A stretch of DNA of 64,000 nucleotides from Micromonospora halophytica (lineage in GTDB: Bacteria > Actinomycetota > Actinomycetes > Mycobacteriales > Micromonosporaceae): positions 65,988-129,987 of the forward strand of contig NZ_FMDN01000008.1 of the NCBI RefSeq assembly GCF_900090245.1. The letters run 5' to 3'. Positions within the stretch are counted from its first letter, which is position 1. The number at the start of each line of letters is the position of its first letter. The position numbers were made by a program, and so were the translations under genes. The notes below the pieces were generated by a model. That model was not told where the DNA came from, ran no database searches, and worked only from the letters and a program-made list of their open reading frames with translations. Of the stretch, positions 26,577-36,627 are shown one piece after another.

Positions 26577-26984
26577 GTGGAAAGCAGGAGGTACGTCGCG
26601 ACGGCGGCGTCGGTCGCCGTCGCCCTCGCGGCGCTCACCGGGTGCGGCAACGACGGCGACGCGGAGCGGGAGTACGTCGACAAGCTGAGCCGGGCGGGCT
26701 ACGACGCGGTGACGGTCTCCCCCGAGACCAAGACGTCCCAGCGCAAGAACCGCAAGCGCAGGAACACCGTCGCCTACGACTTCACCTGGCGGGTGAACAC
26801 CGACTCGGACCCGACGACGTGCGAGGTCACCCTCGAACATCCGGCGTACAACTCGAAGTCCCTGCGCGGCGACCACTGGCACGTCGACGAGGTCAACGAC
26901 GAGGACGTCGAGGGCTGGGGCGGGGACAGCCCCGATCCCGACACGGTACGGCGGCTGCTGCGCGAGCACTCCTACGACTGCTGA
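26577..26984 (+). CDS. Small putative lipoprotein
   Basis: The 135-residue protein has a signal peptide ending in the lipobox LTGC, so Cys22 would be lipidated and the protein anchored outside. The mature part is highly charged (KTSQRKNRKRRNT, then an acidic C-terminus) and has two further Cys. It resembles small actinobacterial DUF lipoproteins, but I cannot name the family. GTG 26577 follows AGGAGA. Confidence 0.65.
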   Translation: MESRRYVATAASVAVALAALTGCGNDGDAEREYVDKLSRAGYDAVTVSPETKTSQRKNRKRRNTVAYDFTWRVNTDSDPTTCEVTLEHPAYNSKSLRGDHWHVDEVNDEDVEGWGGDSPDPDTVRRLLREHSYDC

Positions 26985-27051
26985 CCCCGACCACACGTCC
27001 GGGGACCGGGCCGGGGACGGTGGGCGCCGCCACCGACAGCACCCGGGGGGC

Positions 27052-27074
27052 GGCGGGCCGGCGGTCGGCCCGCC
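27052..27074. terminator. Hairpin between convergent genes
   Basis: GGCGGGCC (27052-27059) pairs with GGCCCGCC (27067-27074) around a 7-nt loop, with further GC complementarity outside. It lies between the lipoprotein and phosphodiesterase stops. Confidence 0.5.
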
Positions 27075-27092
27075 CGCCGCCCACGGAACGGG

Positions 27093-28965
27093 TCAGCGCC
27101 GGGCGAGGATGCGCGCGTCGGCGGCGACGACCGCCGCCAGCTCGGCCGGGATCCGCTTGCCGGCCTGCCGGTCGGCGTGGCCGGCCAGCTCGGCGTACCG
27201 ACCGTTGGCCAGCAGGGTGCTCAGGACGGTGAGCGTGTCCCGTTCGGCGCCGGAGGTCAGGATCACGTACCCGAGGCCGGCCGGGGTGACCGTCACGGTG
27301 AAGGTGCTGGTCGCCGACGCCCGGCCGGCCGGTCCGACGGCGTCGGCCCGCAGGGTGTGCCGGCCAGCCGGCAGGGTGGTGAGGTCCAGCGGGCGGTCGG
27401 CGTCGAACCGCTGCCCGTCGAGGGTGAGCGTGACGGTGTCGGCGTTGGTCGCGGTCACGGTGAGGATCGGGGGCCTGGGCCCGGTCCAGGATGGCGCCGT
27501 CGGCCGGTGACGCGATCGCGACGCTCGGGGTGGCGGGCGGGCGCTGCAGGTACGCGGCGTTCCAGCCGGCCAGTTCGGCGGGACGGTTGGTGATGATCCC
27601 GTCGACGTCGGCCTGCTCCAGCGACTGCCACTGGTGCGGTGAGTCGATGGTCCAGACCAGGACGGCCACGCCCGCGTCGTGCAGCTGCCGGACCACGTCG
27701 GGCCGGGCGGCCAGCGCCGCGCCACTCGGGTTGTACGCGGTCAGCCCCAGCTGCCGGGCGAGCGCGACCGGGTCGGCGTCCAGGCTGCCGCGCAGCAGCC
27801 CGAGGGGCAGCTCCGGGGCGAGGTCGCGGGTGTGGCGCAGGGCGTCGACCTCGAAGCTCTGGATGAACACCCGGCTGGTCATCCGCTCCGCGCGGATCAC
27901 CTCGACGATCCGCGCGACCTCGTCGCGGGTGTGCGCCCCCTTGATCTCCAGCAGCAGGTTGCCGCCCCGGGTGCGCAGGTCGGCGAGCTGCTCCGCGAGG
28001 GTGGGCAGCTTCTCGCCGGCGTACTGCGGGGCGAACCACGAGCCGGCGTCGAGGGCCTTGAGCTGCGCGGCGGTCAGGTCCCGGATCCGGCCGACGCCGT
28101 CGGTGGTCCGGTCCACGGTGGTGTCGTGCAGCACGAACGGCACGCCGTCGCGGGACGGCTGCACGTCGTTCTCGATCCAGTCGGCGCTCGCCCGGCGGGC
28201 GACCTCCTGGGCCACCAGCGTGTTCTCCGGCGCGGCGGCGGAGGCGCCCCGGTGGGCGATCACGGTGAGCGGGCTGCCGTCGGGGCGCAGGTACCCGTTG
28301 GGCGCCAGCTCGGTGACGGTGACGTCGTCGAACGAGACGGTGGCGCCGTTGACCAGCAGGGCCTGCCCGCCGTCGGCGGAGCGGCGCAGGCTGCTGGTCC
28401 GCAGTGCCTCCCGCCCGTCGACGAACCAGCGCGCCTGACTGCCGTGCACCTCGACCGCGACCCGGACGTCCCGGCCGGTGCCCGCCGCGTACGGGGCGGA
28501 TCCGGTGTTGGTGACGTTCCAGGTGTTGGCGGTGGTGCGCTCGGCGAACTCCAGCCCGTTGGCGGCGGTGGTGCCGCTGCGCATGGTGGCGATCCACCAC
28601 GGGGTGGCGCCGTCGGCGGGCACGTCGAGGCCCAGCGCGGTCCAGCGGGTGGCCGAGGCCACCGATTCGAACCGGACGGTCGCCTCGAAGCGGAAGTCGT
28701 TCAGGTGCCGACCGAAGGTGATCTTGTTGCTCGCCGCGGAGCTGGTGGAGGTGCCGTACAGCCGGCCGTTCTCCACCTTCCAGGCGCCGTCGACGGCGCG
28801 CCAGCCGGCGGGCAGCGTGCCGGCGGAGAAGTCTTCGGCGACGACGGCTGCGCCAGGCTCGGCGGAAGCCGGCGGGGACGGGGTCAGCACGGCCAGCGCG
28901 CCGGCCGCCAGCGCCAGGGCGCAGAGGGCGGCGGTGAGGCGGGTCCGTGTGGCGGGAAGGGTCAT
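27093..28965 (-). CDS. Secreted glycerophosphodiester phosphodiesterase, frameshifted
   Basis: The gene starts at ATG 28965 with a signal peptide. Residues about 35-235 form a LamG-like domain. The GDPD domain then follows, with AHRGASAAAPENT, the metal residues in WIENDVQPSRDG, and VLHDTTVDRTTDGVGRI. It would hydrolyse glycerophosphodiesters outside the cell. After SPADGAILDRAQ the frame becomes nonsense. The natural continuation (ILTVTATNADTVTLTLDG, an Ig-like domain, then a helical C-terminus ending at 27093) is in another frame. Removing one base from the G5 run at 27469-27473 joins the two. The catalytic domain is intact either way. If uncorrected, translation runs on to a stop at 26893. 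Confidence 0.8.
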
Positions 28966-29083
28966 GGTGCGGACCCTAGGAACGTCACCGGAACCGGTGG
29001 CCAACCGGTCGTGACGGCGACACGAACGCCGGCTCGCGATCACATGCGCGCGGACCGGGTGGGGCTCAGCAGCGGGTCGCGGG

Positions 29084-29476
29084 TCAGCGGGTGGACTTGC
29101 GGGCGGTGCGCCGGTTGCCGAAGGACTCCATGGTGGTGGCCTTCTTCGCGGGCGTACGGCTGGCAGTGGTCCGGGCGCGGGCGGGCGCCGCCTTCTTCGC
29201 CGGCGTCTTCGTGGCGGCGGCGGCCTTCGCGGTCGGCCTGCGGGTCGGGGCGGCCGTCGCGGCGGTGTCCTTCTTCCTGGCCACCCGCGCCGTCGTCGGG
29301 GTGGGCCTACCGCCCGGCGTCTTGGCCGCGCTCGCCCCGGTGGCCCGCTTCGTGGCGGCCGCGACCTTCTTCGCCGCGGCCTTCCGGTTCATCGGGGCCT
29401 TGCGTGCCCCGGTGGCCTTCCGGGCGCCGGTGGGCCGGCTGGCGGCCCCGGTCGTGCTCCGTCGAGCGTCGGCCAT
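29084..29476 (-). CDS. Histone H1-like Lys/Ala/Pro-rich DNA-binding protein
   Basis: The 130-residue protein is almost wholly Lys, Arg, Ala, Thr and Pro, with AKKVAAATKRAT, KTPAKKAAPARARTTA and RTPAKKATT repeats, like the tails of actinobacterial HupS/Lsr2-associated and H1-like proteins. No globular domain is visible. It should bind DNA nonspecifically and compact the nucleoid. ATG 29476 follows GAGGAGCG. The opposite strand has a long open frame that I regard as its shadow. Confidence 0.72.
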   Translation of the reverse strand: MADARRSTTGAASRPTGARKATGARKAPMNRKAAAKKVAAATKRATGASAAKTPGGRPTPTTARVARKKDTAATAAPTRRPTAKAAAATKTPAKKAAPARARTTASRTPAKKATTMESFGNRRTARKSTR

Positions 29477-29896
29477 CGTCGCTCCTCCTCCGGTGTGCTT
29501 GCCGAGACCCGCACCGACGGGCGGGCGCTGTCCGGCCGGGTCGGGCCGACCGGCCCGCTCGGCGCCCGTGTCTTCCCCCGCCCCCGACGGGCAAACGTCC
29601 CGGTGCGACGGCCCACGGGCCGGGAGACCAGACACCCGGGCCGGTAACCGCCACCAGAACCGGTACGGCCACGCGCGCGTCGACAGCACCGGGGCCGGCC
29701 GCGCCGACCTCGTGCGTCGACGCGCCGGGAACACCATCTCGCGGGTCGGCGGCGACACCGTGACCGGGTCGTCGGCGTGCCGGCCGGGCGTCACGCCACC
29801 CCCCGGCCCGCGACAGCCACGGTCCGCAACGAGCGGCACGCAGGACGTGACCAACGGCCCCTGTCCGGAAGAGCCCGCGTCAGGCATGGTGGTGGC
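29477..29896. other. 420-bp divergent intergenic region
   Basis: The region lies between the H1-like gene and a small cysteine protein. Open frames cross it, but none has a ribosome binding site or protein-like composition. It presumably carries both promoters. I see no convincing operator. Confidence 0.4.
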
Positions 29897-30100
29897 ATGA
29901 CCCCCCGCACGCGTGTCAGGCCGGACGCGAAGTGCCCGCTGCGCCCCGGGCAGCCGTGCACCCTGTGCCAGCTCAACGTCACCGGCCCGCAGGACTGTGG
30001 CCTGGTCCAGCTCGTGATGGAGGACGACGAGTTGCGCGAGGGCCTGCACCGCTTCCAGTTGGCCGCCCGGCAGCGCGAGGGCGTCGAGAACCCGGCCTGA
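29897..30100 (+). CDS. Small cysteine-containing protein, possibly DUF6767
   Basis: The 67-residue protein has CPLRPGQPCTLCQLNVTGPQDC, with four cysteines (13, 21, 24, 34) spaced for metal binding, then an acidic helix LVMEDDELREGL. I believe similar proteins occur across actinomycetes under a DUF name, possibly DUF6767. No function is known. ATG 29897 has only a weak GGTGG upstream. A sulfide-oxidation operon follows. Confidence 0.55.
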   Translation: MTPRTRVRPDAKCPLRPGQPCTLCQLNVTGPQDCGLVQLVMEDDELREGLHRFQLAARQREGVENPA

Positions 30101-30176
30101 GCCGGGCCGGGTCTTGGCCCCGCGCGGTGGGCCCGCCGTCGGTAGGCGGTGCGCGAGCCGCAGGCTGGTGCCGATA

Positions 30177-30194
30177 CATACCCCCCGGGGTATG
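30177..30194 (+). promoter_or_regulatory. CstR/CsoR-type operator before the sulfide oxidoreductase gene
   Basis: CATACCCC-CC-GGGGTATG is a perfect 8-bp inverted repeat with a 2-nt centre. The TACCCC...GGGGTA core matches operators of the CsoR/CstR repressor family. Ahead of an SQR gene, the persulfide sensor CstR is the more likely binder. No csoR-family gene is in this window. Confidence 0.6.
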
Positions 30195-30271
30195 CTCGGT
30201 TCCACAGGGTCGAGGAGCAGGGCCACACGACGGATCTGCCCTCGACCGCCCTTCTCAACCCGGGAGGTCCG

Positions 30272-31474
<1,203 letters not shown>

Positions 31475-31551
31475 TTGCGCCGACGAGGTTCGGCGGATCG
31501 GCCACGCCGGCCGGCTCCAGCCGGCAGCATTCTCACCTGAGGAGAGCAGAC

Positions 31552-31944
31552 ATGAGCTATGCGATGACCATCCGGCTGTCCGCCGGGTTCGCCCCGACCG
31601 TCGAACGGGTCCGGGCCGCGCTCAAGGACCAGGGCTTCGGCGTGCTGACCGAGATCGACATGCGGGCCACACTGCACGAGAAGCTCGGCGTGGACCTGGA
31701 GGAGTACGTCATCCTGGGCGCGTGCAACCCGCCGCTGGCGCACCGCGCGATGGAGGCCGACCGCAACATCGGCCTGCTCCTGCCCTGCAACGTCGTGGTC
31801 CGCGCCGACGGGCCCGACGCCACCCTGGTGCAGGCGATGGACCCGCAGGTGATGGTGCGACTGAGCGACGCGGCCGAGCTGCGCGAGGTCGCCGACGAGG
31901 CGACCCGGCGCCTGCGCGCCGCGCTGGACACGCTGACCGGCTGA
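31552..31944 (+). CDS. DUF302 family protein
   Basis: The 130-residue protein matches DUF302: TVERVRAALKDQGFGVLTEIDM, ATLHEKLGVDLEEYVILGACNPPLAHRA, NIGLLLPCNVVV. Two cysteines (in GACNPP and LPCNVV) are typical. DUF302 proteins often accompany sulfur and heavy-metal genes; function is unproven. ATG 31552 follows AGGAGA. It is the second gene after SQR and ends in a strong terminator. Confidence 0.87.
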   Translation: MSYAMTIRLSAGFAPTVERVRAALKDQGFGVLTEIDMRATLHEKLGVDLEEYVILGACNPPLAHRAMEADRNIGLLLPCNVVVRADGPDATLVQAMDPQVMVRLSDAAELREVADEATRRLRAALDTLTG

Positions 31945-31948
31945 GCGA

Positions 31949-31984
31949 CGACCGGGGCACGGGCGGGAGCCCGTGCCCCGGTCG
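31949..31984 (+). terminator. Strong hairpin ending the sulfide operon
   Basis: A perfect 16-bp stem (31949-31964 with 31969-31984) with a GGGA loop starts 5 nt after the DUF302 stop. Confidence 0.8.
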
Positions 31985-32076
31985 CCGTCGTCGTGGAGCC
32001 CACCGCACACCCGGCTCCGACCGCAGGTCCCGGCGGGGCCACGCCCCACACCTCCCGGCCGGTGCGTGGCGGCCGA

Positions 32077-32832
32077 TCAGAGCGCGACCAGCACCACGGC
32101 GAGGACGAGCAGGGAGCAGACGATCTCGATCACCCCCACCTGCGCCGGCCGGAGCCGCCGCGCCGGCAGGAGCACGGCCCGGGCCAGCAGCAGTAGGAAG
32201 ACCGGGACGAGCAGCACGTCCAGCCAGGCCGCCACGACCAGCGCGAGCACGTGGAAGCCGACCGAGAGGCGCAGGTAGCCGGCGTCCCCACGCTCCCGGA
32301 TCATGGTCTTGACGTACAGGACGGTGCCGACGAGGTACAGCAGCAGGGCCAGGAACGCGGGGGCCACGTCGGCGAGCGGCACCCCGGCGATGGTGGCCAC
32401 GACGAAGACCAGCACGCAGCTCTGCGCCACGGAGGCGAGGTCGTTGAGCAGGGCCCGCTCCCGCCGCCGCCAGGCGTACCCGGCGTTGATCGCCAGCAGC
32501 GGGGCGTAGACCGGGGCGTACCAGAGCAGCTCCGGCCGGGCGAACAGCACGGCCGCCGCGAGCGGCGCCGTGACGAGGCCGTAGGCCCGCAGTTGTTCGG
32601 CGAACCGGCCCGGCCGGCGGGTCTTGACCGCCTGGAAGACGTAGTACGACAGCAGGTAGCCGGCCAGCCAGGCGCCCAGCAGCGGCAGGTGCGGCCAGCG
32701 CGGGCCGACCAGCACGACCCCGACGGTGTACGGCAGCAGCAGCATCGCCCAGGCGCCGTGCTGCGGCGGCAGGAAACGGCGCAGCCGGCGACGGGACCCG
32801 ACCGGGCGCGTGGTCGGGACGGCGGTGGACAT
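32077..32832 (-). CDS. YwiC-like family membrane protein
   Basis: The 251-residue polytopic protein begins with the family signature LPPQHGAWAMLLLPY and has six or seven helices. In Bacillus subtilis ywiC lies beside the nitrate respiration genes, and here it ends a nitrite reductase operon. This conserved context suggests a role in anaerobic nitrogen-oxide metabolism, but the function is unknown. Four bases separate it from nirK. Confidence 0.82.
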   Translation of the reverse strand: MSTAVPTTRPVGSRRRLRRFLPPQHGAWAMLLLPYTVGVVLVGPRWPHLPLLGAWLAGYLLSYYVFQAVKTRRPGRFAEQLRAYGLVTAPLAAAVLFARPELLWYAPVYAPLLAINAGYAWRRRERALLNDLASVAQSCVLVFVVATIAGVPLADVAPAFLALLLYLVGTVLYVKTMIRERGDAGYLRLSVGFHVLALVVAAWLDVLLVPVFLLLLARAVLLPARRLRPAQVGVIEIVCSLLVLAVVLVAL

Positions 32833-32836
32833 GGCG

Positions 32837-34198
32837 TCACCTCACCTCGAAGATGCCACGGGCGCCGCGTTCGGCGTCGACCATGACGTGGCTGACGAAG
32901 GGGTAGTGGCCGGGCTCCGGGAAGACCATCTCCACGAAGCCACCGGCAGCCGGACCGAGCCCGAGCACCTGGGCCCCACCGGGGTCGGCCGGCCGGTTCT
33001 CCCAGCGTCCCTCCCGGTAGACGGTGTCGAACTGGGTGCCGACGACGTGGAAGGAGCTGTCCCTGTTGGGGCCGGCGTCGAGCAGCCAGACGCGGACCCG
33101 TTCGCCGGCGCGGGCGGGCAGTGGCCGGTGGGCGTACTGGGCGACGTAGCCGTTGAAGACGACGGCGTCGGGGCGCTCCGCCTGCATCTTGGCCAGATCG
33201 CCGGGCTCGCCGTCCGGACCGAGGTACAGCTCGGACTGCACGAGGACGTACTCGCGGTCGACCCGGGGCAGGTCTGGCGGGTCGATGATGACCGCGCCGT
33301 ACATGCCGTTGCCGATGTGGTGCAGCATCGGCATGGTCGAGCAGTGGTACATCCAGATCCCGGCCCGGGTGGCGGTGAAGCGGTAGGTCAGCCGCTGGCC
33401 GGGGTCGATCGGGCGCATCACCTCGTCCGGGGCGACGGCGCCGGCGTGGAAGTCGATGCCGTGGTCCACGGTGCCGTCGTTGACGAGGGTGATCTCGAAG
33501 GTGTCGCCGACCCTGCCACGCAGCACGGGGCCGGGCACGGTGCCGTCGAAGGTCCACAACCGCTGCCGTACGCCCGGCGCGACCTCCCGCTGGATCTCCT
33601 TGACGTGCAGCTCGCGCCGGTGCAGGCGGCCGGGCGGGGTGGCCGGCGCGACGGCGTCCCGCGCGACGAAGCCGTCGCCCGGGTCGGCCATCGCGTCGAG
33701 GTGCGGCGCTGCCGGGGCATGCGCGTCGGTCGGGTGGCCCGCCGCCGCCGGTCCCGCCGGCGCCGACCCCGTCGGGACGATCCGCAGGGTCATGCCGGCC
33801 TGCCGGTGGCCGGGCAGTGAGCACCAGCCCTGGATCTCGGTGCCGACCACGCCCGCGTCGAGCCGGACGGTGCCGCCCCGTGCGATCGGCGGCGTCTTAG
33901 CGCCGGAGTCGAGGACGAGGTCGTGCCGCCGGTGGTCACGGTTGGTCAGCTCGATGACCAGTCGGTCGCCCGGTGGCACGTCGATCCGGTCGGGGTGGAA
34001 GCGCATCCCGTCGGCGACCACCTCGACCGTGGTGGTGTGCCCGGTGGGCGCCACGGCGGACGCGGCGGCCGGGACCGGCGCGCCCTGCGAGACGCGCTGC
34101 GCGGCCACCCCGACGAGGACGGCGACGAGGACGAGGGCGAGACCGGCGGCGGCCCCACCGAGTGGGCGGGCGGCGGGGGTCTCGGGGTGCGCGGACAC
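32837..34198 (-). CDS. nirK: Copper nitrite reductase with extra N-terminal cupredoxin domain
   Basis: The 453-residue enzyme would reduce nitrite to NO. An N-terminal signal anchor is followed by an added cupredoxin domain (about 50-140) with its own type 1 copper motif WCSLPGHRQAGM. The two-domain CuNIR core follows: the first type 2 copper His in GIDFHAG, the combined YHCSTMPMLHHIGNGMYG (type 2 His, type 1 Cys, His and Met), SSFHVVGTQFDTVY, and the distal HYPFVSHVM. Three-domain NirK of this order occurs in actinobacteria; the fused cupredoxin may serve as electron donor. GTG start 34198. It is the fourth gene of a tight operon. Confidence 0.85.
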   Translation of the reverse strand: MSAHPETPAARPLGGAAAGLALVLVAVLVGVAAQRVSQGAPVPAAASAVAPTGHTTTVEVVADGMRFHPDRIDVPPGDRLVIELTNRDHRRHDLVLDSGAKTPPIARGGTVRLDAGVVGTEIQGWCSLPGHRQAGMTLRIVPTGSAPAGPAAAGHPTDAHAPAAPHLDAMADPGDGFVARDAVAPATPPGRLHRRELHVKEIQREVAPGVRQRLWTFDGTVPGPVLRGRVGDTFEITLVNDGTVDHGIDFHAGAVAPDEVMRPIDPGQRLTYRFTATRAGIWMYHCSTMPMLHHIGNGMYGAVIIDPPDLPRVDREYVLVQSELYLGPDGEPGDLAKMQAERPDAVVFNGYVAQYAHRPLPARAGERVRVWLLDAGPNRDSSFHVVGTQFDTVYREGRWENRPADPGGAQVLGLGPAAGGFVEMVFPEPGHYPFVSHVMVDAERGARGIFEVR

Positions 34199-34201
34199 GG
34201 G

Positions 34202-35500
34202 TTACCTCCGGGCGGTGAGCAGGACCCGGGCGGCCGGCACGAGGAACTGCACCAGCACGACGAGGATCAGCAGCGAGGTGGTGATACGGACGAAGGGCGG
34301 GGTGGGCAGAAGAAAGACCACCAGGGCGGCGTTGGCGGTCGCCACACGTTGCGCGCCGTACCGCTCCAGCAGGGCGGTGCGACGGCGTACCGGTCCGGGT
34401 CCGCCGCCGAGCACCATGGGCAGCAGGTGGCTCAACGACCCGACGAGGACCTGCGCGACGAAGCCGACCAGCAGGGGCAGCAGCACGGTGCCGAACCGGT
34501 CGGCGGCGGTGGCGGGGTCGTCGGCGGACAGCAGCGTCGCGGCGTCCGTGCCGAGGGCGACCAGGAGCCAGACGGAGGCCGCCGCGAGCGACCAGCCGGC
34601 GAAGGCGGTCGGGGGACGGACCCGCGCGACGGCCAGCGCGGGACGCAGGACGACCAGCGCGGCGAGGGTGAACAGGGCCAGCCCGGCCGCGGCGACGACC
34701 CGCCACCAGGCGAGCACGCCGACCCCGAGCAGGGCCAGCCCGGTCACCGCCAGCGGGAGCGCGACGGTGGCGGCGCGGACCGCCCCGTCGGCCATCCGGG
34801 CGCGCAGCACGGTGGGCCAGAGGGTCAGCAGCGTGCCGAGGACGGTCAGCGTCACCCAGCCGAGCAGGTTGACGTGCGCGTGGAACAGCGCCAACCGTGG
34901 GCGGAGGGCGTCGTCGACCACCAGCATCCACGCGCCGACCGGCACGCCGGCGAGCAGGGCCACGGCCGCTGCCAGGTAGTAGTGGACGGTGACGGTGAAG
35001 CGGGCCGGCAGGGCACGCCGCAGCCGGCGGGCGAGCCCGACGAGGTGGGCGGCCACCGCGGCGAAGAGCAGGGCGGCCCCGCCCACGCCCAGCCACGGGC
35101 GGTCGGCGGTGCCGGCGACGAGGACCGCCAGCACGCCCACGTTGAGGGTGACGAGCCGGGCGGCCTGGGTACGGCGACTGTCCGGGGCGGACGCGCGCAG
35201 CACCGCCGCGGCGAAGTGGGTGCTCCACACCACGATGGCGTTGCTGGCGGCGCCGAGCAGCAGCAGGTGGATGGCCGCCCAACGCCAGGTCGGCAGGAAG
35301 GGGTGGACGAAGCCGAGCACGACGAGCGCGGCCAGGTAGGCCAGCGGCAGCGCCGCGACCCTGCGGTGCCAGTTCGCCCGCCCGGTGCCCGCCGCAGCCG
35401 GCCCGGTGACCGGGGCGGGAGCGCCGGGTCCGGCCGGGGCGGGGCCGGTGGGGACGGGTGCGGCGCCGGTCGGGGCGGGGTCGCCGAGGGTGCGGGTCAT
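34202..35500 (-). CDS. Polytopic membrane protein with heme-copper-oxidase-like histidines
   Basis: The 432-residue protein has about twelve helices after a Pro/Ala-rich N-terminus. Conserved-looking histidines lie in IHLLLLGAASNAIVVWSTH, VHYYLAA, FHAHVNLLGWV and LSHLLPM. FHAHVNLLGW resembles the core helix of cbb3-type oxidase subunit I homologues and of NnrS-like proteins. It could bind heme or copper and handle NO, or help to mature NirK. It overlaps the upstream gene by one base. Family assignment is tentative. Confidence 0.62.
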   Translation of the reverse strand: MTRTLGDPAPTGAAPVPTGPAPAGPGAPAPVTGPAAAGTGRANWHRRVAALPLAYLAALVVLGFVHPFLPTWRWAAIHLLLLGAASNAIVVWSTHFAAAVLRASAPDSRRTQAARLVTLNVGVLAVLVAGTADRPWLGVGGAALLFAAVAAHLVGLARRLRRALPARFTVTVHYYLAAAVALLAGVPVGAWMLVVDDALRPRLALFHAHVNLLGWVTLTVLGTLLTLWPTVLRARMADGAVRAATVALPLAVTGLALLGVGVLAWWRVVAAAGLALFTLAALVVLRPALAVARVRPPTAFAGWSLAAASVWLLVALGTDAATLLSADDPATAADRFGTVLLPLLVGFVAQVLVGSLSHLLPMVLGGGPGPVRRRTALLERYGAQRVATANAALVVFLLPTPPFVRITTSLLILVVLVQFLVPAARVLLTARR

Positions 35501-36627
35501 CACCGCACCGCCGCCACGACCGGCGGGACGGCCGTCGTGCGGGCCCGCCCCCGGGCCGCGCCGCGCGCGGCGGCGACGGCGCAACCGACGAAGCCGAGCA
35601 CCGCGACGACGTTGCCCAGGCCGGCCCAGCGCCACACGGCCTGCACGCCGAGCGCGTCGCCCACCAGGACCCGGACCGCCAGGGTGGCGTGCAGCAGGGC
35701 CAGCGGGGCGTACAGCCAGGGTCGGTAGGGCAGCGGGCGGCGCAGCACCGCCGGCAGGATGACCGGGGCGTGCACGAAGATCATCGACATGGTGAACCCC
35801 AGGAAGACCAGGTGCAGGATGGCGTCGTAGCGCGGGCCGTCGGTCACCGGGCCGGCGCCGGCCCAGAGCACGCCGGCCAGCCCCAGCCAGACGTACCCGG
35901 TGAGCAGCCCGACCGCGACGTAGCGGGGCAGGCCGGTGGCGCGCACGGTGCGGCGGGCGACGTCGTTGACCAGCAGCCAGGCCACGACGGCGAGCAGGCC
36001 GACCCCGAACAGGTGCGCCCCGACGGCCGGCCACAGCACGGTGGCGGTGACCCCCACGGTCAGCGCGCCGAGGGCGGCGAGGAACCAGCGTTCGCCGTGC
36101 CGGGGCAGGCTGAGGTGGGCCAGTTCGAGCCGCTCCCCGGCGATGGTGGCCACCACGAAGGCGGCGAGCCAGGGCACGATCTCCGGCACGCCGAAGCCGG
36201 CGAGCCAGAGCAGGGTGGCGGCGTACCAGCCCAGCGCACCGGTGGCCTGGGCGAGCAGGGCCGGGGCCGGCTGCCGCCGCCACAGCTGCCGGTAGATCAT
36301 CAGCAGCAGCACCGAGGCGGCCATGAGCAGCAGGCGGCCGGGCAGGCTCGGTCCGGTGAGCACCAGTGCCAGCCCTCCGGCGCCGGAGCAGGCGGGCGCG
36401 AGCAGAGCCCAGCGGGCGCCGAGCGCCACCGCCCGTTCCAGCGCCACCAGGGTGCCGACGAAGCCGAGCACCATCAGCGGGCCGTGCACCTGCTCCAGCG
36501 GCACGTCCGGTGCGGGCACCGGCAGGCCGAGCAGGAGCAGAGCGGCGTAGAGGCCGGCGACCAGGGCGAACGCGCCGGCGGCGAGGACGGGCAGCCGCCA
36601 GCGCACGGGGATCGACCGAGGGCTCAT
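35500..36627 (-). CDS. NnrS-like polytopic membrane protein
   Basis: The 375-residue protein has about twelve helices. It has the NnrS-like blocks VHGPLMVLGFVGTLVALERAVALG, GERLELAHL and HLVFLGFTMSMIFVHAPVILPAV. NnrS is a heme- and copper-containing membrane protein tied to NO stress in proteobacteria. The motif match here is partial, so the name is a suggestion. It is coupled to the regulator gene by an ATGA overlap. Confidence 0.62.
   Translation of the reverse strand: MSPRSIPVRWRLPVLAAGAFALVAGLYAALLLLGLPVPAPDVPLEQVHGPLMVLGFVGTLVALERAVALGARWALLAPACSGAGGLALVLTGPSLPGRLLLMAASVLLLMIYRQLWRRQPAPALLAQATGALGWYAATLLWLAGFGVPEIVPWLAAFVVATIAGERLELAHLSLPRHGERWFLAALGALTVGVTATVLWPAVGAHLFGVGLLAVVAWLLVNDVARRTVRATGLPRYVAVGLLTGYVWLGLAGVLWAGAGPVTDGPRYDAILHLVFLGFTMSMIFVHAPVILPAVLRRPLPYRPWLYAPLALLHATLAVRVLVGDALGVQAVWRWAGLGNVVAVLGFVGCAVAAARGAARGRARTTAVPPVVAAVR

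Noticed and set aside
29091..29900. 269-codon plus-strand frame with a hydrophobic translation
   Set aside because: It is antisense to the Lys/Ala-rich H1-like gene, whose codons read as Phe/Leu/Ala on the other strand. The minus-strand gene has a better ribosome binding site and composition.
30149..30271. N-terminal extension of the SQR protein
   Set aside because: It would place the CstR-like operator inside the coding region. The FAD motif starts directly after GTG 30272, which has a ribosome binding site.
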